Positions 7,876 to 16,166 of a DNA stretch of 64,000 nt are shown here, piece after piece; positions within the stretch are counted from its first letter, which is position 1, and each line of letters opens with the position of its first letter. The notes beneath the pieces were generated by a model that was given only the letters and a program-made list of their open reading frames with translations, was not told the origin of the DNA and did not search any database. A program made the position numbers and the translations under genes. Source of the DNA: Moorella sp. Hama-1 (GTDB lineage Bacteria; Bacillota; DSM-521; Neomoorellales; Neomoorellaceae); the NCBI RefSeq assembly GCF_023734095.1, contig NZ_AP024620.1, forward strand, positions 1,236,501 to 1,300,500. Reading direction: 5' to 3'.

Positions 7876-10236
7876 ATGCCTCCTGCCAGGATTATCAACG
7901 AGAAAATAAAGAATGAAATTATGGGCATAACCCTGGTGGCCCTTTCCCTACTGTGCCTGGCGGGCCTCTATGTCCTTGATCTGGGGTATGTAAGTTCGGC
8001 GGCCAGTATCGGTGCCATCGGCCAGTTGCTGGTGCAGTTTCTCAAGGCCCTGACCGGTGAGGGTAAGTATTTGTTCCCCCTGCTGCTGGCAGCCTGGGGC
8101 GTGAGATTAATAATCGGCGGTAAGGTCAAGGATTCCCGCCCCCGCCTGGTTGGAGGGGTGTTACTCTTATTAACCTTCCTGAGCGCCCTCCATCAACCCT
8201 TGCTTACCGGTAATAATTATAAAGTAGTTATGGCCAGCGGCCTGGCCGGCCAGGGCGGTGGCTTTATTGGCGCGGTGGGAGCCCTAATATTAAAATCAAT
8301 CTTTGGTCGCCTGGGTACCTGGATTGTCCTGGGCGCCCTGGCGGTGATCTCCTTTCTCCTGGCGACGGGGGTTTCCCTGACCCGCCTGTTACGGCGGGTG
8401 GGACAGGTCTTGGCGCCTGTATTTCCCGCCCTCAGGACCTGGCTCCTGGCCTTCCTCTTTACCGAGGTAGAGGAAGAACCGGCCCCCGGGTCCGGGGAGA
8501 ATGCGGAAAGCACCAGGGCCAGGGGTAGGGCCAGGACCAGGGGCCGGACCGGGCCGGAAAAGGAGACCCTGCCGGAAAGGGAACCCGTGCCGGTCGTTAT
8601 CAACCCGCCGCCGGAACCCCAGTCCCCGGTAATCACCTCGCCCGCGAGAGAGGAACCGGTTCCGGTCAAGGTCTACCCGGAGAACCCGACGCCGCCGGTA
8701 CTGGAGGATGATAAGAAGCTCCGGCGCAAACCGAAGGTTAATCTCCCGGCAGAAACCCCTCCTGCTCCGGAAGAGGGGGAGGGTAATGGGGAAGAGCCCG
8801 GGGTGTATGTCCTGCCCCCTTTGAACCTGTTGAGCCGCCCGGTAAGGGTCAAGAATCCCCGCCTGGAAAAGGATATCACCGACCGGATCAAGATCCTGGA
8901 GGATACCCTGGACAGCTTTGGGGTCAAAGTTAAGGTAACCCAGGTCAGCTGCGGCCCGGCTGTTACCCGTTATGAGGTCCACCCGGCCCCGGGTGTTAAG
9001 GTGAGCCGGATTGTCAGCCTGGCTGACGATATAGCCCTGAGCCTGGCCGCTTCCCAGGTACGCATCGAGGCCCCTATTCCCGGTAAAGCAGCCGTTGGCA
9101 TTGAGGTGCCCAATAAAGAGATTGCCGTCGTTCACCTGCGGGAGGTATTGGAAGACCCGGTTTTCACAGAGGCCAGCAGCCGCCTGACGGTAGCCCTGGG
9201 CAAAGATATTGCCGGCAATCCGGTAATCGCCGACCTGGCCAAGATGCCCCACCTGCTCATTGCCGGGGCTACCGGGTCAGGTAAGAGTGTCTGTTTAAAC
9301 GCTTTAATCTGTAGCCTGCTTTTTAAAGCCACCCCCCAGGAGCTCAAACTATTGATGATTGATCCCAAGATGGTGGAGCTAACCCAGTATAACGGCATTC
9401 CCCACCTGCTGGCACCGGTGGTCAGCCAGGCCAAAAAAGCGGCTACAGCCCTGCACTGGATGGTTAATGAGATGGAAAAGCGTTACCAGCTCTTCGCCGA
9501 AGCCGGGGTTAAGGATATTACCAGGTATAACCGCTGGGTGCAAAAAGAGAATAACGGCCAGGGAAGCCTCCCCCTGGTGGTGGTTTTGATTGATGAACTG
9601 GCCGACTTGATGATGGTCGCCCCGGCGGACGTCGAGGATGCCATCTGCCGCCTGGCCCAGATGGCCCGGGCCGCGGGTATCCACCTGGTAGTTGCTACCC
9701 AGCGGCCTTCAGTCGACGTCATTACCGGGCTAATCAAGGCTAATATTTCCTCACGCATTGCCTTTGCCGTTTCTTCCCAGGTCGATTCCCGGACTATCCT
9801 GGACATGGCCGGCGCGGAAAGACTCCTGGGCCGGGGTGATATGCTCTTTATGCCTATTGGAGCGAGCAAGCCCATTCGCGTTCAGGGGGTCTATGTCTCC
9901 GACCGGGAGGTGGACGACCTGGTAACCTATGTCAAGCAGCAGGGCCGGCCGGAATATAACCCCGGCTTTTTAAAGGGAGAAGATAGCGGGGAAGAAAATA
10001 ATGAAGCCGAAGACGAACTTTTCCCTGCCGCTGTCCGAGTGGTCCTGGAAACGGGGCAGGCCTCCATCTCCATGCTCCAGCGTCGCCTGCGGGTGGGCTA
10101 TACAAGGGCCGCCCGGTTGATGGATATGATGGAGGCCCGGGGCTTTGTTGGCGGCCATGAAGGTACCAAGGCCCGGGCCATCCTTACCAACTGGGATGAA
10201 TACCAGGAACTGTTTGGGGCAAATGATGAACCTTAA
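7876..10236 (+). CDS. ftsK: DNA translocase FtsK/SpoIIIE
   Basis: A 786-residue septal DNA pump. About four to five N-terminal membrane segments (residues 15-185) anchor it. A proline/charged linker (about 190-310) leads to the RecA-like motor with Walker A AGATGSGKS near residue 462 and Walker B VVLIDELADLM. A winged-helix gamma domain that reads polar DNA motifs ends the protein (ELFPAAVRVVL...GYTRAARLMDMME). In spore formers it moves the chromosome into the forespore and clears DNA from closing septa. ATG 7876 follows a GGGGTGATGG site. Gene order beside tepA matches B. subtilis spoIIIE, but a vegetative FtsK role cannot be excluded. Confidence 0.95.
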   Translation: MPPARIINEKIKNEIMGITLVALSLLCLAGLYVLDLGYVSSAASIGAIGQLLVQFLKALTGEGKYLFPLLLAAWGVRLIIGGKVKDSRPRLVGGVLLLLTFLSALHQPLLTGNNYKVVMASGLAGQGGGFIGAVGALILKSIFGRLGTWIVLGALAVISFLLATGVSLTRLLRRVGQVLAPVFPALRTWLLAFLFTEVEEEPAPGSGENAESTRARGRARTRGRTGPEKETLPEREPVPVVINPPPEPQSPVITSPAREEPVPVKVYPENPTPPVLEDDKKLRRKPKVNLPAETPPAPEEGEGNGEEPGVYVLPPLNLLSRPVRVKNPRLEKDITDRIKILEDTLDSFGVKVKVTQVSCGPAVTRYEVHPAPGVKVSRIVSLADDIALSLAASQVRIEAPIPGKAAVGIEVPNKEIAVVHLREVLEDPVFTEASSRLTVALGKDIAGNPVIADLAKMPHLLIAGATGSGKSVCLNALICSLLFKATPQELKLLMIDPKMVELTQYNGIPHLLAPVVSQAKKAATALHWMVNEMEKRYQLFAEAGVKDITRYNRWVQKENNGQGSLPLVVVLIDELADLMMVAPADVEDAICRLAQMARAAGIHLVVATQRPSVDVITGLIKANISSRIAFAVSSQVDSRTILDMAGAERLLGRGDMLFMPIGASKPIRVQGVYVSDREVDDLVTYVKQQGRPEYNPGFLKGEDSGEENNEAEDELFPAAVRVVLETGQASISMLQRRLRVGYTRAARLMDMMEARGFVGGHEGTKARAILTNWDEYQELFGANDEP

Positions 10237-10240
10237 GAGC

Positions 10241-10266
10241 AGGAATCTCTTCACGTAGTGCAGAAG
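10241..10266 (+). promoter_or_regulatory. Sigma-H-like promoter, distal copy upstream of the rodZ-like gene
   Basis: AGGAATC (10241-10247), 15 bases, GAAG (10263-10266). This matches the sigma-H form (RNAGGAWWW, 11-12, RNNGAAT) except for the last base. It is one of two tandem copies before the same gene. Confidence 0.45.
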
Positions 10267-10305
10267 TTGGGTGCGAGTATAAGCTTCAATAACGAAATGA
10301 GGGGC

Positions 10306-10331
10306 AGGAATCTCTCCGGTTGGTGTCGAAG
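10306..10331 (+). promoter_or_regulatory. Sigma-H-like promoter, proximal copy upstream of the rodZ-like gene
   Basis: AGGAATC (10306-10312), 15 bases, GAAG (10328-10331). The 12 bases GCAGGAATCTCT are identical to the distal copy. Transcription would start very close to the AGGAGGTGA ribosome binding site (10342-10350). Confidence 0.45.
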
Positions 10332-10354
10332 AGTAAGAATCAGGAGGTGAGGCC

Positions 10355-11116
10355 ATGGGACAGGTGGGCGAAATGCTTCGCTCGACCCGCCAGGAGAAAG
10401 GGATTTCCCTGCGGGAGGCTGAAGAGGCCACCAAAATCCGCCGGAAATACCTGGAGGCCCTGGAGAACGGCACTTATAATGAAATTCCCGGCCGCGTTTA
10501 TGCCCTGGGCTTTGTGCGTAACTATGCCCGCTACCTGGGCCTGGACCCGGCCGAAGTAACCGCCCGGTTTAAAGAAGAGTATCCGGCTAAAGAAGATCCG
10601 TATCCGGTAGAGGAGAGCAGCATTACTGCGCCCCAATTGACGGCGGGGAAGTGGGGCCGCTGGTTACTGGTTCTGGGCGTCATCCTGCTCCTGTGGGGCG
10701 TAAACCGGCTCTATGGCTATTATCGACCCACCCCGGTACAACCACCGGTACCACCGCCGGTGACTGAACCGGCGCCAGGTACACCGCCACCTGTAACCTC
10801 GCAACCACCTGTAACCCCGCAACAACCCCCGGCCCCGCCGCCCCAGGTTCAGGGTGTTGAGATCAAGGTTAAGGCCACCGGCGATTGCTGGGTGGGGGCA
10901 GCCGTTGATGGCAAAAACAATTTCTCCGGTACCTTGAAGGCGGGCGAAGAGAAGACTTTTCAGGGTCAGGACAAAATAAGTGTTACCCTTGGTAGCGCCG
11001 GGGCCGTCGAAGTAACCCTCAACGGTCAGGTCCAACCTCCCCTGGGCAAAAGAGGGGATGTAGTCACCTTTGAGGCTGACAAGGGCGCGAACCAGTTGCG
11101 GATAATTAAAAAGTGA
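10355..11116 (+). CDS. RodZ-like HTH membrane protein (HTH_25 + DUF4115)
   Basis: A 253-residue protein of RodZ layout. It has an N-terminal Xre-like helix-turn-helix (residues 5-65, LRSTRQEKGISLREAEEATK), one membrane segment (about 101-122), a proline/threonine-rich linker (124-165) and a C-terminal DUF4115 beta domain (about 168-250). RodZ couples MreB to cell-wall elongation. The position before rimO and pgsA matches B. subtilis ymfM, a RodZ homologue. ATG 10355 has AGGAGGTGA at good spacing. Two sigma-H-like promoters precede it. The stop codon overlaps the rimO start, indicating coupling. Confidence 0.85.
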   Translation: MGQVGEMLRSTRQEKGISLREAEEATKIRRKYLEALENGTYNEIPGRVYALGFVRNYARYLGLDPAEVTARFKEEYPAKEDPYPVEESSITAPQLTAGKWGRWLLVLGVILLLWGVNRLYGYYRPTPVQPPVPPPVTEPAPGTPPPVTSQPPVTPQQPPAPPPQVQGVEIKVKATGDCWVGAAVDGKNNFSGTLKAGEEKTFQGQDKISVTLGSAGAVEVTLNGQVQPPLGKRGDVVTFEADKGANQLRIIKK

Positions 11117-12411
11117 TGCCTAAAGTCGCCGTTATCACCCTTGGTTGTGCCAAAAACCAGGTCGAGAGCGAGTATATGCTGGGGGTACTGGAAAAGAGCC
11201 ACCTGGAGCTGGTCGGCGACCCCCGGCAGGCGGAAGTAGTAATCGTTAATACCTGCAGTTTTATCACCGCCGCCAGGGAAGAAGCCCTGGCAACGATTAT
11301 GGAACTCGCCCGGGCGGCCAACCACCCCCGGATCATTGTCGCCGGTTGCCTGGCCCAGCAATATGCTGCCGAGCTATGGCCGGAGTTGCCGGAGGCCGCA
11401 GCCCTTATCGGCCCTGGAGCAACAGTCCGGTTGCCGGAGATTATTGATGGGGTATTAAGGGGCGAAAGGGTCCTGGATGTCCCCGGTCCGCAGGTTAGGA
11501 CGGAGGGATTGCCGCGCCTTACCACCGGTGGCCAGCCGTCAGCTTATTTAAAGATCGCCGAGGGCTGCAATAATTACTGCACTTATTGTACCATCCCGGC
11601 TATCAAGGGACCCTATGCCAGCCGGCCCATGGAGAATATACTGGCCGAGGCCAATTCCCTGGCAGAAAAGGGCGTCAAGGAGCTGGTCCTGGTAGCCCAG
11701 GATACCACCGCCTACGGGCTGGATTATTACGGGGCCTACCGCCTGCCGGAACTACTGCGCCGCCTGGCCCGCATTGACGGCATCGAGTGGCTACGTCTAC
11801 TCTATGCCTACCCGACCCGGATTACCCCGGAACTAATCGAGGTTATGGCTAACGAGCCGAAGGTCGTGCCTTATCTCGATCTGCCCCTCCAGCACGCCAG
11901 TGAAGGGGTCTTAAGGCGCATGGGCCGCCCGGAAACAGGAATTGCCGGCCTGCAGGCCATTGAACGCCTGCGTCAGGCCATGCCGGAAATAGCCCTGCGT
12001 TCCACCTTTATTGTCGGTTTTCCCGGCGAGGGGGAAAAAGATTTTCAGATTCTCCTTGACTTTCTTACCGCCACGCGCTTAGACTGGGTAGGAGCCTTTA
12101 AGTTTTCTCCGGAAGCAGGTACCGGGGCGGCCGCTTTGCCCGGCCAGGTGCCGGAGGAAATTAAGGCGGAACGCTACCAGAGGTTGATGCTGCACCAGCA
12201 GCCCATTACCAGGGCCGCTAACGCAGGCTGGCTCGGCCGGGAAGTGCTGGTTTTAAAGGAAAAGCCGGGAGCGGGCCGGAGTTTTCGCCAGGCCCCGGAA
12301 GTCGACGGTCTAATCTTTGTGCAAAATGATGTCACCCCAGTAGGAACAATGGTGCGGGTAAAATTGACCCGGGTTCATCAGGTCTACGACCTGATAGGGG
12401 AGCCGGTATAG
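11116..12411 (+). CDS. rimO: Ribosomal protein S12 methylthiotransferase (RimO/MiaB-type radical SAM)
   Basis: A 431-residue methylthiotransferase. The N-terminal UPF0004 domain has cysteines at residues 11, 47 and 78 for the auxiliary [4Fe-4S] cluster. The radical-SAM CxxxCxxC is at 151-158 (CNNYCTYC), and a C-terminal TRAM domain follows. RimO adds a methylthio group to an aspartate of ribosomal protein S12. RimO rather than MiaB is chosen because of YASRPMENI after the radical-SAM motif, the TLGCAKNQVESE start, and the presence of a clear miaB at 44328. ATG 11116 overlaps the previous stop (TGATG); GTG 11113 is possible. Confidence 0.9.
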   Translation: MPKVAVITLGCAKNQVESEYMLGVLEKSHLELVGDPRQAEVVIVNTCSFITAAREEALATIMELARAANHPRIIVAGCLAQQYAAELWPELPEAAALIGPGATVRLPEIIDGVLRGERVLDVPGPQVRTEGLPRLTTGGQPSAYLKIAEGCNNYCTYCTIPAIKGPYASRPMENILAEANSLAEKGVKELVLVAQDTTAYGLDYYGAYRLPELLRRLARIDGIEWLRLLYAYPTRITPELIEVMANEPKVVPYLDLPLQHASEGVLRRMGRPETGIAGLQAIERLRQAMPEIALRSTFIVGFPGEGEKDFQILLDFLTATRLDWVGAFKFSPEAGTGAAALPGQVPEEIKAERYQRLMLHQQPITRAANAGWLGREVLVLKEKPGAGRSFRQAPEVDGLIFVQNDVTPVGTMVRVKLTRVHQVYDLIGEPV

Positions 12412-12419
12412 TATAGACG

Positions 12420-12736
12420 AAAATGCTGGCTGAGATAAGGGGCTGGTGGGTACAGGCGGAAAGCGACTTGGTTTGAGGCGTAAGATACTTGCGCGAAGCC
12501 GCGGCGAGGCGGCGGTGAACGGGATGGGGATCGTAACGTAAATTGAGGAACGAAGAGTTCCGCTCCCCGCTGCGTTTATTCAAAGAGGTATAGCCGAGCC
12601 ACCCCCGCCGCTTAAGCAACTGAGCGCCAAGTTTGCTCGCCGAGAACCATCGGAGCCCGGAGCCTGTACCGCCAGCCTCCTAGCCAAATGCATAACACAA
12701 GGATCCATTTTTGCCAGAACCCTATTTTCGGAGGAG
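12420..12736 (+). repeat. Structured non-coding repeat element, copy E1 (317 nt)
   Basis: This copy shares most of its 317 bases with 30289-30605, and its two ends with 23609-23762. No ORF is conserved. A long closing stem pairs GGGGCTGGTGGGTACAGGC (12439-12457) with 12662-12680. Inner helices include GCGTAAG/CTTGCGC (ATA loop), GCGGCGG/CCGCCGC and GGAAC/GTTCC, and GGGGA/TCCCC crosses AACGTA/TGCGTT as a pseudoknot. The 3' end is AT-rich and finishes in GGAGGAG. It lies between rimO and pgsA. It may be a mobile structured RNA of the HEARO/omega-RNA kind, but that is a hypothesis. Confidence 0.8.
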
Positions 12737-12742
12737 TCGACC

Positions 12743-12869
12743 ATGATGGCGGGCCGCCACCAACGAAGGGAAGAAATGAGAGGCGGGCAAGTTTTAATAT
12801 GAAACTGGCGCAGCCAGTTTCGACGAACCTCCCACCTCACACATCTCATTTCGAAGGAGGTTTAAAGGA
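12743..12869 (+). promoter_or_regulatory. Long hairpin leader between E1 and pgsA
   Basis: GAAATGAGAGGCGGG (12772-12786) pairs with the reverse complement near 12830-12852 (CTCATTTC end). It encloses a perfect inner hairpin, GAAACTGGC-GCA-GCCAGTTTC (about 12799-12819). The AAGGAGG of pgsA follows directly. A 19-codon reading frame starts at ATG 12743 behind the E1 GGAGGAG and stops inside the structure. It may regulate pgsA translation; function unknown. Confidence 0.45.
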
Positions 12870-13388
12870 ATGACCCTGGCCAACAGGGTAACCATGATCC
12901 GCCTGATCCTGGTGCCCTTTTTTGCACTCTTTGTCCTCCGCCCCCTGGGGCCGGGCTATTACCTGGCTGCCGGGTTGTTTGTCCTGGCGGCGGCTACCGA
13001 CGGCCTGGACGGTTACCTGGCCCGCAGCCGGGCCGAGGTGACCAGGCTGGGGAAGCTCCTGGACCCCCTGGTGGATAAGCTCCTGGTGACCACGGCTTTA
13101 GTTTTACTGGTCCAGATGCACCTGGCCCCAGCCTGGGTAGTGGCGGTTATCATCGGACGGGAATTTTTAATCAGCGGTCTGCGCCAGGTAGCTGCCGGCG
13201 AAGGGTTAATCCTGGCCGCCAGTTCCCTGGGGAAACTTAAAACTGTCGCCCAGGTAATAGCCGTTGTTGCCCTGCTGGTAGAGGTGCCCAGTGCCACCCT
13301 GGTGCTTTATGGCGCCCTGATCCTCACTACGGTCTCCGGCCTGCATTACCTCTTCCTGAACCGGGATTTGCTTTGCCGTATGGTTTAA
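12870..13388 (+). CDS. pgsA: CDP-diacylglycerol-glycerol-3-phosphate 3-phosphatidyltransferase
   Basis: A 172-residue integral membrane enzyme that makes phosphatidylglycerol phosphate, the first committed step to phosphatidylglycerol and cardiolipin. The CDP-alcohol phosphotransferase signature DG(x2)DG(x2)AR(x8)G(x3)D(x3)D is complete (D44, D47, A51-R52, G61, D65, D69). About five membrane segments. ATG 12870 follows GAAGGAGGTTTAAAGGA. Gene order rodZ-like/rimO/pgsA is as in many Firmicutes; cinA, which normally follows pgsA, is absent here. Confidence 0.94.
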   Translation: MTLANRVTMIRLILVPFFALFVLRPLGPGYYLAAGLFVLAAATDGLDGYLARSRAEVTRLGKLLDPLVDKLLVTTALVLLVQMHLAPAWVVAVIIGREFLISGLRQVAAGEGLILAASSLGKLKTVAQVIAVVALLVEVPSATLVLYGALILTTVSGLHYLFLNRDLLCRMV

Positions 13389-13441
13389 GGGGCAGTGGTA
13401 ATGCTGCCAGGTAATTCATAAGGTCCGGAACTTAAAAGTTT

Positions 13442-13449
13442 GCTATAAT
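13442..13449 (+). promoter_or_regulatory. Extended -10 promoter upstream of 13482
   Basis: TGCTATAAT (13441-13449) is a textbook extended -10 element. No -35 is needed or seen. It would start a transcript for the unknown membrane protein and the FtsH-like gene. Confidence 0.5.
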
Positions 13450-13481
13450 TGAAGGTGTGACCTTGGAGAGGAGTGTTAACC

Positions 13482-14027
13482 TTGCACTTCAAAGGGTGGC
13501 GCCTTCATTTTGTTTTACTTGCAGCCCTTTTGAGTTTATGTTTACTGACCGGTGGTCAGTGGGCTTACCGGCACTTTGGCCAGGAAAAACCCCTGGCCGG
13601 AGCCCTGGAGGCCGTGCCCGGGGTCCAGGCAGTAACGGTGCTTCCAGGAACAGGCACCCTGGAGGTCCAGATCAACTTGGGCCCGGTACCGGATCTACCC
13701 CAGACTTATAATAAGCTGGAGGAAGCAATCCAGGGTGTCTATGGCCAGCAGCCCTTTAAAATTATTCTCAAGGACAACCCGGCTCCGGTTCTGAACAGGC
13801 TCTGGCAGGCCAGCCAGTATGCCGTCTATGAGGCTGCCGTCCGGGGGAACTTTACCAGCATGGCGGCCGGGGTGGCTGATCTCGCCCGCCAGGCCGGTGT
13901 TTCTGACTATGCCCTTAATATCGATGACAGGAATATTTACCTTGAGTTCCGCCAGGGACAGAATTACCTTTACCGGGTAATACCCAGGCAAACCGACGGC
14001 CAGCAGGGGGGAAGAAGTAGTGCTTAA
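13482..14027 (+). CDS. Unknown membrane-anchored protein paired with the FtsH-like protease
   Basis: I do not recognise this 181-residue protein. It has a basic N-terminus and one hydrophobic segment (about residues 8-28, VLLAALLSLCLLTGG), then a soluble mixed alpha/beta domain predicted to lie outside the cytoplasm. TTG 13482 is chosen because GGAGAGGAG (13465-13473) lies eight bases upstream; GTG 13473 would overlap that site. Its last eight bases overlap the start of the FtsH-like gene, so the pair is probably coexpressed and may act together, for example as substrate, adaptor or regulator. That role is inference. Confidence 0.7.
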   Translation: MHFKGWRLHFVLLAALLSLCLLTGGQWAYRHFGQEKPLAGALEAVPGVQAVTVLPGTGTLEVQINLGPVPDLPQTYNKLEEAIQGVYGQQPFKIILKDNPAPVLNRLWQASQYAVYEAAVRGNFTSMAAGVADLARQAGVSDYALNIDDRNIYLEFRQGQNYLYRVIPRQTDGQQGGRSSA

Positions 14028-15504
14028 GGAGATTGCTGCCGGTACCGCTGTTGGCGTCCTGATATTTTTAGCCCTTAAGGGTGTTGATGTTACACCATTT
14101 CTCCTCCTGGCCGGGATGGGCTTCTTGGCCTACTGGTTAATTGAAAAGAAGGGGCTGATCTCTTCCACCCTGGCCGGTAAATCCTATACCTCAACCATCC
14201 CCATTTCTTTTGCCGATATCGGTGGTCAGGGGACGGCCATCCGGGAACTGAAAGAAGCCCTGGAATTTTTATTGCGCAGCAACCAGATCCAGGCCATGGG
14301 TATCCGTCCCTTAAAGGGCCTGCTCCTGAGCGGGCCACCGGGGACAGGGAAGACCCTGATGGCCAGGGCGGCAGCCACCTATACTGATGCCGTTTTCCTG
14401 GCAACCAGCGGCAGTGAGTTTATCGAGATGTACGCCGGGGTGGGTGCCCAGAGGGTGCGCAACCTCTTTAATCGCGCCCGGGAACTGGCCCGGCGCCAGC
14501 AAAAGAAACGGGCGATTATTTTTATTGATGAGCTGGAAGTCCTGGGGGGTAAACGGGGTAGCCACACCTCCCACCTGGAGTATGACCAGACCCTGAACCA
14601 GCTCCTGGTGGAGATGGATGGTTTAAAACAGGACCAGGAGGTTCAGATTCTAGTTATCGGCGCTACCAACCGGGCTGATTTGTTGGATCCGGCCCTCCTG
14701 CGGCCCGGGCGCTTTGACCGCCAGGTGCGGGTCGATTTACCCGACCGCGAGGGGCGGCTGGCTATTTTAAAACTGCATACGGCCAATAAACCCCTGGCAC
14801 CAGATGCTGACCTGGAGGTGATAGCCCGGGAGACCTTTGGCTTCTCCGGGGCGCACCTGGAGAGTGTAGCCAATGAAGCGGCCATCCTTGCCCTGCGGGA
14901 AAAGGTGCCGGTAATCGAACAGAAGCATTTAATGGAAGCGGTCGATAAGGTCATGCTGGGTGAAAAGCTGGGCCGCAAGCCATCATCGGAAGAATTATAC
15001 CGCCTGGCTATTCATGAAGCCGGTCATGCTGTAACCGGGGAGTTGTTACGACCCAGGTCGGTTTCCCTTGTAACCATTACTTCCCGGGGCCAGGCCCTGG
15101 GTTACACCAGGCAGAAACCCGAACACGATATCTACCTCTATACCCGGGATTACCTGGAGACCCAGATCGCCATCTGCCTGGCCGGGGCGGTGGCGGAGAC
15201 CCTGGTCTTGGGCAGCCGCAGTACCGGGTCCCTGAACGATTTTAAAGAATCCATCCGCCTGGCGCGGGTGATTATTACCTCGGGCCTGTCCGATCTGGGA
15301 GTGGTGGCCGAAGAGAATCTCTCCCAGGAGCAGATGCACGAGGCTTCGACTACAATTATCAACCAGGAAGAAGAGAGGGTCACCTCCTTGCTGCAGCCCC
15401 GCCTGGCAGTTTTGCAGGAACTCGCCCGGAGCCTGGTGGAAAGGGAAACCATTAGCGGCCAGGAATTGCGGCTCATCATGCAGGATCAAGCCCGGGCCTC
15501 TTGA
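14020..15504 (+). CDS. Short FtsH-like AAA+ zinc metalloprotease
   Basis: A 494-residue FtsH relative. Two short hydrophobic segments at the N-terminus (residues 5-45) replace the usual two-helix anchor and extracytoplasmic domain. The AAA+ module has Walker A GPPGTGKT (105-112), Walker B IIFIDELE and the SRH ATNRADLLDPALLRPGRFDRQ. The peptidase domain has HEAGH at 332-336 and the third zinc ligand aspartate at 407 (SLNDF), so it looks active. About 100-150 residues shorter than housekeeping FtsH, so probably a specialised paralogue. GTG 14020 overlaps the preceding unknown gene. Confidence 0.88.
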   Translation: MLKEIAAGTAVGVLIFLALKGVDVTPFLLLAGMGFLAYWLIEKKGLISSTLAGKSYTSTIPISFADIGGQGTAIRELKEALEFLLRSNQIQAMGIRPLKGLLLSGPPGTGKTLMARAAATYTDAVFLATSGSEFIEMYAGVGAQRVRNLFNRARELARRQQKKRAIIFIDELEVLGGKRGSHTSHLEYDQTLNQLLVEMDGLKQDQEVQILVIGATNRADLLDPALLRPGRFDRQVRVDLPDREGRLAILKLHTANKPLAPDADLEVIARETFGFSGAHLESVANEAAILALREKVPVIEQKHLMEAVDKVMLGEKLGRKPSSEELYRLAIHEAGHAVTGELLRPRSVSLVTITSRGQALGYTRQKPEHDIYLYTRDYLETQIAICLAGAVAETLVLGSRSTGSLNDFKESIRLARVIITSGLSDLGVVAEENLSQEQMHEASTTIINQEEERVTSLLQPRLAVLQELARSLVERETISGQELRLIMQDQARAS

Positions 15505-15572
15505 AAAAATTGGTCGCGGCAGCAGGATTATGAGGTGATCAGGGCGAATAAGTTCCTAAGCAGGTGATCCCC

Positions 15573-16130
15573 ATGCGGCTGTTTATAGCCATTAATTTTT
15601 CTCCTACCCTTATTGATAGTCTGACCCGTTTACAGGCGGAATTACGCCGGCTGCCGGTGGCGGTGAAATGGGTAAATCCGGGTAGCCTCCATTTAACCCT
15701 GAAATTTTTGGGCGAGGTTGAACCGGCTGCGGTGGGGGCGATGAGCGTCGCCTTAGAAAAGGCTGCCCTAGGTATTAAACCCTGGGAGCTGGAAGTAAAG
15801 GGAGCCGGGGTTTTCCCCAACTGGCGCGCCCCGCGGGTCATCTGGGTTGGGGTCGAGTCCGGGGCTCCCTTGTACGACCTCCAGCGGCAGGTCACAGCTG
15901 AGTACCTGAACCTGGGTTTTAAAACTGATACCTTTACCCCCCATTTAACCCTGGGCCGCCTGCGGCCAGGGGCTGTCGGGGGCAGCAGTATCCTGGGGGA
16001 CAGGCTGCGGGAGCTGGCTGGTGTCTCCTGGGGCCGGGAGAGGGTGACGGCCGTAAGCCTGATGGAAAGCCGCTTAACCCCCCGGGGCGCCCTCTACCTC
16101 CCCCTCCTGACTGTCAACCTGGAGAAATAG
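15573..16130 (+). CDS. thpR: RNA 2',3'-cyclic phosphodiesterase (2'-5' RNA ligase family)
   Basis: A 185-residue 2H phosphoesterase. The two catalytic HxT motifs are HLTLKFLG (H40, T42) and HLTLGRL (H124, T126). ThpR hydrolyses RNA 2',3'-cyclic phosphates and can seal 2'-5' linkages; its cellular role is unclear. ATG 15573 follows AGGTGATC; an in-frame GTG at 15564 overlaps that site. It is commonly found beside cinA/recA in Clostridia, and here it precedes recA. Confidence 0.9.
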   Translation: MRLFIAINFSPTLIDSLTRLQAELRRLPVAVKWVNPGSLHLTLKFLGEVEPAAVGAMSVALEKAALGIKPWELEVKGAGVFPNWRAPRVIWVGVESGAPLYDLQRQVTAEYLNLGFKTDTFTPHLTLGRLRPGAVGGSSILGDRLRELAGVSWGRERVTAVSLMESRLTPRGALYLPLLTVNLEK

Positions 16131-16166
16131 CAAGCAGAAGTAAATTTAAGGAGGCGAATTAAACGC

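Noticed and set aside
8389-9252. 287-codon open frame on the minus strand
   Set aside because: Antisense shadow of ftsK, rich in Arg/Gly as expected of GC-rich shadow frames.
12431-12436. NTGA just upstream of each repeat copy as an insertion target
   Set aside because: CTGA/TTGA precedes the closing stem in all three copies, but in E1 and E2 the flanking bases (AAAATG..GG.TGAG) are also shared, so the motif is inside the repeat and cannot be taken as host target DNA.
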